NCBI GenBank assembly: GCA_018065885.1
Contig: JAGHSL010000245.1
Location: 1 to 6,213 of the forward strand
DNA length: 6,213 nucleotides
Direction: 5' to 3'
Source of the DNA: Candidatus Limimorpha equi
GTDB lineage: Bacteria > Bacteroidota > Bacteroidia > Bacteroidales > F082
The position numbers were made by a program, and so were the translations under genes. Below the pieces are notes generated by a model. It had not been told where the DNA came from. It did not search any database and saw only the letters and a list, made by a program, of their open reading frames with translations. Shown one piece after another: positions 1 to 4,525 of the stretch; position 1 is the stretch's first letter; each line of letters opens with the position of its first letter.

Positions 1-659
1 TAGACCACTTTCTGGATGCGGTTGGTGATGATGGCGTGGAAGATATAGGCGATGATGCCGACAATCAGGCCGCCGACCGTGGTGACCATAGCCTCGTAAA
101 TGCCCGATGAAAGCAGTTCGATGTCGATGTTGTTACCGGCCATCGACATGTTGTAGAATGCGCGGATCATGCCCGTCACAGTGCCTAAGAAACCGAGCAT
201 TGGGGCGGCACTGGCAATCATGGCCAGAATGGAAACGCCTTTCTCCAACTGGCTGACTTCGAGGTTGCCCACGTTTTCGATGGCCGAGTTGATGTCGTTG
301 AGCGGACGGCCCAAACGCGACAGGCCTTTTTCAATCATTCTGGAAATGGGGGTGGAGTTGCCGCGGCACAAGGCTTTGGCCGAATCAATCTTGCCGTCTT
401 TCATGTATTCGCGGATGCGTTCCATGAAGCCCATGTCGTATTTCGTTGCACGAGAGACGGTTAGAAAACGTTCAATGAAAATGTAAACCGCCAAAACCGA
501 AAGGATGGCGAGCACAACCATAATCCAACCGCCTTTGGTAGCGAGTTCCAATATAGATAAGGTGTATTCCGTTGGCTGTTCCACGGTTTCTACGGGCATT
601 GTTGCCGCTGTTGCAGCCAAGTCGTTGCTTGCTGCCTGAATTTGAAGTAGGGAAAACAT
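1..659 (-). CDS. exbB: MotA/TolQ/ExbB proton channel family protein (3' end outside window)
   Basis: This is an inner-membrane proton-channel subunit that, with an ExbD partner, normally energises TonB for outer-membrane import. Reading down from the ATG at 659-657 gives 219 codons with no stop before the left edge, so the C-terminus is missing. Visible parts are a hydrophilic N-terminal stretch of about 40 residues, TM1 at about 45-63 (GGWIMVVLAILSVLAVYIF), a cytoplasmic loop, TM2 at about 142-166 carrying the family hallmark PMLGFLGTVTGMIRAF (153-168), and TM3 at about 191-213 (VTTVGGLIVGIIAY). The conserved Gly/Thr-rich motif and three-helix layout make the family call firm; ExbB rather than TolQ is inferred from the Bacteroidetes context. 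ExbD/TonB genes would be expected further left but cannot be seen. There is no Shine-Dalgarno before the start, only an AT-rich leader, as is usual in Bacteroidetes. It is transcribed divergently from the operon at 1071. Confidence 0.93.
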   Translation of the reverse strand, partial: MFSLLQIQAASNDLAATAATMPVETVEQPTEYTLSILELATKGGWIMVVLAILSVLAVYIFIERFLTVSRATKYDMGFMERIREYMKDGKIDSAKALCRGNSTPISRMIEKGLSRLGRPLNDINSAIENVGNLEVSQLEKGVSILAMIASAAPMLGFLGTVTGMIRAFYNMSMAGNNIDIELLSSGIYEAMVTTVGGLIVGIIAYIFHAIITNRIQKVV

Positions 660-742
660 GTTGTTGAATTGTTGTTTTGTTTATCTGTTGAATTGTTTGA
701 TGTTTCTTGAAATAACTAAAATCATGCCATTTTATTGCGTTG

Positions 743-750
743 CAAAAATA
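743..750 (-). promoter_or_regulatory. Bacteroidetes -7 box upstream of exbB
   Basis: On the minus strand this reads TATTTTTG, an exact match to the Bacteroidetes -7 consensus TAnnTTTG. It lies about 85 bases upstream of the exbB start, which implies a 5' untranslated leader of roughly 75-80 nt. I found no good TTTG -33 box at the expected 19-21 bp distance, so only half of the promoter is supported. Confidence 0.35.
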
Positions 751-775
751 TTGATTTTGTTTGGACTTGTGTGAT

Positions 776-802
776 GTTTTTTCACCAATTAGGTGAGCAA
801 AA
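776..802. promoter_or_regulatory. Operator-like inverted repeat
   Basis: TCACC at 782-786 and GGTGA at 792-796 form a dyad centred on 789. The symmetry continues further out as TTTT (776-779) against AAAA (799-802) after two mismatched positions. It sits upstream of the exbB -7 box. Neither side has the run of T expected of an intrinsic terminator, so a protein-binding site is the more natural reading. No regulator family can be named from it. Confidence 0.25.
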
Positions 803-827
803 TTTGTTTACATAAAAGGCACAATGC

Positions 828-896
828 TTCGATATCCGTCATACCCTTGGAGAAGGGTGTCAGCAAGCTGATTATCAGCTTGTTGATCCTGTCGAA
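828..896 (+). ncRNA. Candidate structured RNA: three-way junction
   Basis: An outer stem pairs 828-834 (TTCGATA) with 890-896 (TGTCGAA) over 7 bp. Inside it, two hairpins abut with no spacer: 841-848 with 853-860 (8 bp, loop GGAG), and 861-870 with 876-885 (10 bp, loop ATTAT). The second hairpin contains the exact palindrome CAAGCTGATTATCAGCTTG at 864-882. All three non-Watson-Crick pairs (842/859, 863/883, 833/891) are G-U when read on the plus strand and would be A-C mismatches on the minus strand, so a plus-strand RNA is favoured. I recognise no known riboswitch or ribozyme core; in particular the hammerhead core motifs are absent. It could be a leader element of the downstream operon or a separate small RNA. 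Confidence 0.4.
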
Positions 897-898
897 AT

Positions 899-937
899 GA
901 GTGAATTAAAATGTGGTTTATTTCCGACCACTTACTC
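899..937 (+). other. Imperfect hairpin following the three-way junction
   Basis: GAGTG (899-903) can pair with TTACTC (932-937) through four Watson-Crick pairs and one G-U. Inside, GTGGT (913-917) pairs with ACCAC (927-931). The large asymmetric internal loop makes this weaker than the preceding fold. It is listed because it continues the chain of plus-strand hairpins. Confidence 0.2.
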
Positions 938-939
938 AA

Positions 940-967
940 TATAATGTGTTTTTTCATTATGTTTTTT
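940..967 (+). terminator. Weak intrinsic-terminator-like hairpin with T tract
   Basis: ATAATG (941-946) and CATTAT (955-960) form a perfect 6-bp stem, extended by a T-G pair (940/961), around an 8-base loop that is mostly T. It is followed directly by six T at 962-967. The shape is that of a Rho-independent terminator for an RNA coming from 828-937, but the stem is almost all A-T and would be weak. If real, it would end a small RNA or act as an attenuator before the operon promoter box at 1040. Confidence 0.25.
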
Positions 968-979
968 GCAAATTTGCAA
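966..979. promoter_or_regulatory. 14-bp perfect palindrome, operator-like
   Basis: TTGCAAATTTGCAA is a perfect, spacer-free 14-bp palindrome. It lies about 60 bp upstream of the operon's promoter-like box. The lack of a loop makes DNA binding by a dimeric regulator more likely than an RNA hairpin. AT-rich DNA produces such palindromes by chance more readily than balanced DNA, so confidence is low. Confidence 0.25.
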
Positions 980-1039
980 GAAAGTCTTTGAAGAATAGAC
1001 ATTTTAAAAATGATTTAATGCCATGTGAAGTAAAATCCT

Positions 1040-1047
1040 TATTTTTG
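1040..1047 (+). promoter_or_regulatory. Bacteroidetes -7 box for the plus-strand operon
   Basis: TATTTTTG matches TAnnTTTG exactly and ends 23 bases before the lipoprotein ATG, placing a transcription start near 1052-1055 with a short leader. The -33 region is poor: the nearest candidate is TTTA at 1014-1017, spaced 22 bp away where TTTG at 19-21 bp is expected. It is the best promoter candidate for the genes at 1071-6144. If used, the structured region at 828-961 would lie outside the mRNA. Confidence 0.4.
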
Positions 1048-1070
1048 TTGCTTCATTTAAAGTGTAAAAA

Positions 1071-1841
1071 ATGAAAATGAGGTTGATGTTTTTGCCATTT
1101 CTGTTGCTTTTTTTGGCTTCATGCGAGGAAAACTCTTCGTTGCATGATGTGTTTCACTATGCAGAGGAAACAAAAATGGTAAATGGAAATCTAATGGTTT
1201 ATGATTATAATGGGGTGATTTCCGAAAACGGGGGCATAGACAGTGGCTTTGTGCTTTGCCGTCAGCAAAATATTGCTGGAACCAATTTGTTTTGTGCGGT
1301 TCTTCCTGAGGAAAGCTATGTCGCCATGCATGGCTGTGACGTAGAAATAAAATTGTTACAGCATCAAAGATATGATTCTGCCAATACGGATCCTCGTTAC
1401 AATCCACAGGTGGCTTTCGGAAGAAAAGAACAGCAAAAGCTGAAATATGTCAATGGCGGTGTCAAGGTGGGCTTGTTGGGCGATGCCTTGGTGACGGCTT
1501 TGCGTTTTACGGATAATGACACATTGAACAAGATTTGGGGGAATTATATAATTAGAGATATAGGAACTGAAGATCAGCGGATTTATGCGTTGTCTTCATC
1601 TATAGGCGACAATATCGTTTGGTGTGATTGTCCTGACGGCGTGCTTTTGTCTCGTGACAGTGCTGTGTATTTTACCGTAAAGGTACCTCCTGGTGCATTC
1701 TACAAAGGTTTCTGTTTGGATGTTTTCAGCGGCGATTCCTTGATTTCCCATTTATCGACAAAAAAAAGTGTTCCTATTACGCCTGGTAAGATTTTGCAAA
1801 TTCCTGCTGTTGAAATAATGATGAGCAATGAAAGAGAATAA
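1071..1841 (+). CDS. Predicted lipoprotein with fimbrillin-like C-terminal region
   Basis: A 256-residue protein starting with a lipoprotein signal peptide: basic MKMR, a hydrophobic core to residue 14, and lipobox LASC ending at Cys18, the predicted lipidation site. The acidic EE after Cys18 loosely resembles the acidic surface-export signals of Bacteroidetes lipoproteins. The C-terminal half (about 130-250) shows a pattern I associate with fimbrillin-like domains of Bacteroidales lipoproteins: CPDGVLLS (187-194), FTVKVPPGAFYKGFCLDVF (201-219), then KSVPITPGKILQIPAVEI (232-249). The mature chain holds six further cysteines (63, 75, 89, 185, 187, 215), including a CDC pair, which is unusual. 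ATG at 1071 is chosen because it gives a complete signal peptide. It is first in the operon and overlaps the next gene by 14 bp. Membrane-surface location is inferred; the actual function, and whether it is a substrate or partner of the downstream enzymes, is unknown. Confidence 0.8.
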   Translation: MKMRLMFLPFLLLFLASCEENSSLHDVFHYAEETKMVNGNLMVYDYNGVISENGGIDSGFVLCRQQNIAGTNLFCAVLPEESYVAMHGCDVEIKLLQHQRYDSANTDPRYNPQVAFGRKEQQKLKYVNGGVKVGLLGDALVTALRFTDNDTLNKIWGNYIIRDIGTEDQRIYALSSSIGDNIVWCDCPDGVLLSRDSAVYFTVKVPPGAFYKGFCLDVFSGDSLISHLSTKKSVPITPGKILQIPAVEIMMSNERE

Positions 1842-2931
1842 TGATACTTATTTTTCGTTGTTGCGTTCCGCTTTGTGGAATGTGATGGTCAATCTGGATG
1901 ATGATGTTGAATGGAAATGCTTGCTTGATACGGCCCGTCGGCAGACTACAATGGGGCTTTTGTGTCATGCTGCTCTCAAGACAAGGGCTGGGCAAGGTTT
2001 GCCTGATAAAAACAAGGCGTATCTGCGCCAGCAATTGATTTCATTGGCCTTGTCGCATAAACGTATAAACGCCATGATTTCACGCCTCGTTACGGCTTTG
2101 CGCGACAAAGGCATTGAATCGGTGCTGATGAAAGGACAGGGCTTGGCTGCCAATTATCCTGTTGCCGAGTTGCGTCAGTGCGGCGACATTGATTTGTATG
2201 TCGGCAAGGAAAATTATGATGCGGCTTGTGCCTTGGTCGATGCCATGGCTGGTGAGGTTGAGGCAGCCAAAGGTTATGGAACGGAACTGAATTACCATAT
2301 CGTGGTTGATGGAATCATTGTCGAGATTCATCGCTTGACCTCGTTGTTTTACTATAGGGAAATGAATGCCATCTATGAGCCATATTCCGATAAGGGCATG
2401 GCCGTAGGCGGCAATTCCATGATGATAAACGGTGTGAATGTGTGGCTGCCAGCCGACACTTTCAACGCTTTGTTTGTGTTTCATCATGCTTGGAATCATT
2501 TTATTAATGGCGGAATCGGAATGCGTCAACTGTGCGACTGGACCATGTTGCTCCATGCGAAGCGCGAAAGCATCAATCAGGAGGATTTGTCGGACATGTT
2601 GCAGCGTCTTCGCCTGATGGATGGCTGGCAAGTGTTTGGTTGCATTGCCGTCGATTGGTTGGGCTTGCCTGAAAATGAAATGCCTTTTTATGATGAAAAG
2701 TTCAGGAAAAGAGCCAAAAGGACCGTCGACATGATTCTGAAGGAGGGTAATTTTGGCTTTGAATGGAGCATGGCGAAAACGCACCGAAAACAAACGGGGA
2801 TGAAACGCAGCATGACTACTTTCCTGAGCATTCAAATCAGGCAGTGGCGATTGCTTTGGGTGTTCCCGAGAATCGCCTTGAAACAGTATCGCGAAAAAAT
2901 GATTGGCGGAGTGAAGAAAAATATTGTTTAA
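1828..2931 (+). CDS. Nucleotidyltransferase family protein (NTP_transf_5 type)
   Basis: This 367-residue cytoplasmic protein belongs to the uncharacterised nucleotidyltransferase family found in peptide-modification and capsule-type loci. After a helical N-terminal region, residues 95-125 carry the core GIESVLMKGQGLAANYP followed by RQCGDIDLYV, with the metal-binding pair Asp120 and Asp122. Glu166 in the strand IIVEIH is a plausible third acidic ligand. Residues 219-238 (HHAWNHF, then GIGMRQLCDW) match the conserved helical motif of the family. Members are expected to move a nucleotide or similar group, but the acceptor is not known. In paeninodin-type lasso-peptide clusters a homologue accompanies an HprK-like kinase, as here. 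The start at 1828 lies inside the lipoprotein gene, suggesting translational coupling, and only 24 bp separate its end from the kinase gene. No frameshift or missing core residue is seen. Confidence 0.85.
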   Translation: MKENNDTYFSLLRSALWNVMVNLDDDVEWKCLLDTARRQTTMGLLCHAALKTRAGQGLPDKNKAYLRQQLISLALSHKRINAMISRLVTALRDKGIESVLMKGQGLAANYPVAELRQCGDIDLYVGKENYDAACALVDAMAGEVEAAKGYGTELNYHIVVDGIIVEIHRLTSLFYYREMNAIYEPYSDKGMAVGGNSMMINGVNVWLPADTFNALFVFHHAWNHFINGGIGMRQLCDWTMLLHAKRESINQEDLSDMLQRLRLMDGWQVFGCIAVDWLGLPENEMPFYDEKFRKRAKRTVDMILKEGNFGFEWSMAKTHRKQTGMKRSMTTFLSIQIRQWRLLWVFPRIALKQYREKMIGGVKKNIV

Positions 2932-2936
2932 TTTTG
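2929..2936 (+). promoter_or_regulatory. Possible internal promoter -7 box
   Basis: TAATTTTG is an exact match to TAnnTTTG. It overlaps the nucleotidyltransferase stop codon and lies in the only non-overlapping gap of the operon, 19 bases before the kinase ATG. TTGG at 2903-2906 is a possible -33 partner, but the 22-bp spacing is slightly long. It could give separate expression of the kinase-peptidase-PqqD-exporter block. Confidence 0.3.
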
Positions 2937-2955
2937 CAGTCGCAAATTCGGCTTT

Positions 2956-3828
2956 ATGAAAGAAAAGAAATACTATACAGTTGCAGAAAGCGTTTTTTCT
3001 GTCACTTTGGATGACGAGTCCATCATGTCTGGATTGTCAAATTATGCACCATTTGAGGGTAAGGGAGACTATCCTCTGGCTTTTGATGTCAGTGTTGAAT
3101 CGTTTGAGGAATCCGATAAAGAGCTTTATTTCAATGAAGTAATAGATAAAGATGCTCCTTTGATTAAGGTTTACCGCTGCGGCGAGAATTGGCTTTTCGA
3201 GATGTCGCCCACTGCTGTTGAGCCATGTTGCGCCAAATTGTTGTCGAATCAGGATTTTTCGCAAGCGAAGCTAATGATTGGCGAGAAAGCCGATTTGCAT
3301 TTCGTGATCGACACTTCGTGCATGTTGATGTATGCGTTTTCCAATGCGGCTCACGGTGTGCTTGAAATGCATGCCTCGGTAATTGAAAACCAAGGCAAAG
3401 GCTATCTTTTCCTTGGCAAGAGTGGCACGGGAAAAAGCACGCACAGTCGTCTTTGGCTCGCAAATGTTCCTGATAGTCATTTGCTTAATGATGACAATCC
3501 TATTGTCAGGCTTTGCAACGATGGCCGGGTTTGGGTTTTCGGTTCGCCTTGGAGCGGCAAGACATCTTGCTATATTAACAAAGGTGTACCAGTCGGAGGA
3601 ATCGTGAAACTAAGTCAGGCACCCGAAAACAGGATTCGCCGTTGTGCTTTGCCCGAAGCTTATGCTGCACTTTATTCTTCAATTTCGGGTTTGAAGATGA
3701 ACAGGGAAATGTACGATGGTTTGCATGAAACGATGGAGAAGACTGTCGTAACGGTTCCGTTTTATCATTTGGATTGCCTCCCTGATGCCGATGCAGCCTT
3801 TTTGAGTTCGAAAACTATCATGCAATGA
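2956..3828 (+). CDS. HprK-related serine kinase-like protein
   Basis: A 290-residue protein whose C-terminal half resembles the kinase domain of HPr kinase/phosphorylase. Visible are His139 in LEMHAS, corresponding to the conserved His before the P-loop in HprK; the Walker A loop GKSGTGKST (154-162, Lys160); and the metal/catalytic region LLNDDNP (176-182, Asp179-Asp180). A second glycine-rich motif, GSPWSGKT (196-203), is typical of the HprK-like proteins that travel with PqqD homologues. The N-terminal ~130 residues do not look like the HprK N-terminal domain, and I do not see the C-terminal segment HprK uses to act on HPr, so HPr is an unlikely substrate. In lasso-peptide clusters such kinases phosphorylate the precursor peptide; here the target is unknown. 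The stop codon overlaps the next start as ATGA. The active-site set appears intact, so it is probably catalytically competent. Confidence 0.85.
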   Translation: MKEKKYYTVAESVFSVTLDDESIMSGLSNYAPFEGKGDYPLAFDVSVESFEESDKELYFNEVIDKDAPLIKVYRCGENWLFEMSPTAVEPCCAKLLSNQDFSQAKLMIGEKADLHFVIDTSCMLMYAFSNAAHGVLEMHASVIENQGKGYLFLGKSGTGKSTHSRLWLANVPDSHLLNDDNPIVRLCNDGRVWVFGSPWSGKTSCYINKGVPVGGIVKLSQAPENRIRRCALPEAYAALYSSISGLKMNREMYDGLHETMEKTVVTVPFYHLDCLPDADAAFLSSKTIMQ

Positions 3829-4262
3829 CCGAACGCACGCTTCCCAACGATGTGATGATGGAAAGTATTGCGTCACTGCTTTCCGAAGGCCGCGAAGTGC
3901 GTTTCACGCCTAAGGGAGTGAGTATGCGCCCGTTCATTGAGGGAGGACGTGACAGCGTGATTCTGAGGAAAGAAACTGATTTTGGTGTCGGGGATATTGT
4001 GTTGGTGCGGCTTCTTAACGGGTGCTATGTTTTGCATCGCATCATTGCAAAATCGGGTGAAAGACTGACGCTTATGGGCGACGGCAATTTGAAAGGGACG
4101 GAATCGGCTTTGGCTTCTGATGTGATTGGCATGGTGACGGGAATCGTAAAGCCGAATGGAAAATGCCGCAAGCCGAAAAAAGGCCGCTTGTGGTTCAAGC
4201 TTTTCCCTTTCAGAAAGCGCTTGTTGTGGATTTATAGAAAGAAATTGAAATTTGGAATATGA
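3825..4262 (+). CDS. S24/S26 family peptidase, signal-peptidase-like with Ser-His-Asp
   Basis: A 145-residue peptidase-fold protein. KGVSMRPFI (30-38) holds the nucleophile Ser33 in the signal-peptidase SMxP box. GDIVLVR (56-62) is the conserved strand after it. YVLHRI (68-73) places His71 where bacterial type I signal peptidases have the general-base Lys, and MGDGN (84-88) supplies Asp86. This Ser-His-Asp arrangement, with similar spacing, is that of the SipW/Sec11 (ER-type) branch. Unlike true signal peptidases it has no N-terminal membrane anchor. The C-terminus (120-143) is strongly basic and aromatic, so it may lie on the membrane or act in the cytoplasm. By position it could remove a leader peptide in place of the transglutaminase-like peptidase of lasso-peptide loci; that is inference. 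It overlaps both neighbours by ATGA. A LexA-like repressor is unlikely because there is no DNA-binding domain. Confidence 0.8.
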   Translation: MTERTLPNDVMMESIASLLSEGREVRFTPKGVSMRPFIEGGRDSVILRKETDFGVGDIVLVRLLNGCYVLHRIIAKSGERLTLMGDGNLKGTESALASDVIGMVTGIVKPNGKCRKPKKGRLWFKLFPFRKRLLWIYRKKLKFGI

Positions 4263-4525
4263 GAACAAAAAAAGATTTGGTACTTCGTCCGTTGGGCGAT
4301 CAGTTTATTCTTGTTGCTGAAGGCAACGCAGTTGCCGATTTCACGCAAATGGTATCGATGAACGCTTCTTCAGCATATTTGTGGGATGCTGTCGAAGGAA
4401 AGGATTTCGATTTGGCCATGCTTGCCGGTCTCCTCGTCGAAGCCTATGGAATCGCCAAGGAACAAGCCGAACATGACGCAGCTGTTGTTCTGGACGATTG
4501 GAAAAGAATAGGCATAACGGAATGA
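4259..4525 (+). CDS. PqqD family protein
   Basis: An 88-residue protein with the PqqD fold pattern along its length: LVLRPLGDQFILV (7-19) as the first strands, the hallmark MNASSAYLWDAVEG (34-47) equivalent to LNxTAxxLWxxxDG, then helices at 51-64 and 67-84 ending in the usual short GI tail. PqqD-type proteins bind the leader part of a precursor peptide and present it to a modifying enzyme; stand-alone versions occur in PQQ, lasso-peptide and other RiPP loci. Its length is normal for a stand-alone domain. It lies between the peptidase and the exporter and shares a 4-bp ATGA overlap with each. Its presence is the strongest hint that the operon handles a peptide with a leader. No radical SAM gene or precursor accompanies it here. 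Confidence 0.9.
   Translation: MRTKKDLVLRPLGDQFILVAEGNAVADFTQMVSMNASSAYLWDAVEGKDFDLAMLAGLLVEAYGIAKEQAEHDAAVVLDDWKRIGITE

Larger units (their letters stand above)
660..1070. other. Structured divergent intergenic region
   Basis: This 411-base AT-rich gap separates the minus-strand exbB from the plus-strand operon. No convincing protein gene lies in it. A 64-codon minus-strand frame (1002-808) has no ribosome-binding or promoter signal and no recognisable motif, and two 15-codon plus-strand frames (824-871 and 897-944) are short enough to be chance. It does hold a promoter-like box for each flanking gene, two perfect or near-perfect palindromes, and a run of hairpins between 828 and 961 that looks like structured RNA. 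These are listed separately. Confidence 0.8.

Noticed and set aside
169..486. 105-codon plus-strand open frame
   Set aside because: Antisense to the ExbB-type gene, which carries the clear family motifs.
782..796. Intrinsic terminator at the TCACC/GGTGA dyad
   Set aside because: The stem is only 5 bp and no T tract follows it in either direction of reading, so an operator is the more likely reading.
824..871. 15-codon plus-strand frame (MLRYPSYPWRRVSAS) overlapping the first hairpin, considered as an attenuation leader peptide or RiPP precursor
   Set aside because: Too short to distinguish from chance, no start signal, no run of one regulatory codon, and no leader/core organisation.
828..896. 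Hammerhead-type ribozyme
   Set aside because: A three-way junction is present, but the core motifs CUGANGA and GAAA are absent from the junction on both strands, and the two hairpins abut without linkers.
897..944. 15-codon plus-strand frame (MSELKCGLFPTTYSI) directly after the three-way junction, considered as a PqqD-dependent precursor
   Set aside because: Much shorter than typical precursors, no Gly-rich cleavage motif, and no ribosome-binding signal; only conservation in other genomes would revive it.
808..1002. 64-codon minus-strand open frame in the intergenic region
   Set aside because: No promoter box or ribosome-binding signal, no recognisable domain, and it runs antisense through the hairpins, whose palindromes create its repetitive Gln/Asp/Asn residues. 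Considered a chance frame.
660..1070. CRISPR array, tRNA or insertion-sequence remnant in the gap
   Set aside because: No repeated unit with regular spacing, no tRNA cloverleaf with T-loop GTTCRANNC, and no terminal inverted repeats or transposase fragment were found.
2080..2835. 251-codon minus-strand open frame
   Set aside because: Fully antisense to the nucleotidyltransferase gene, whose motifs are intact; no family resemblance in the antisense product.
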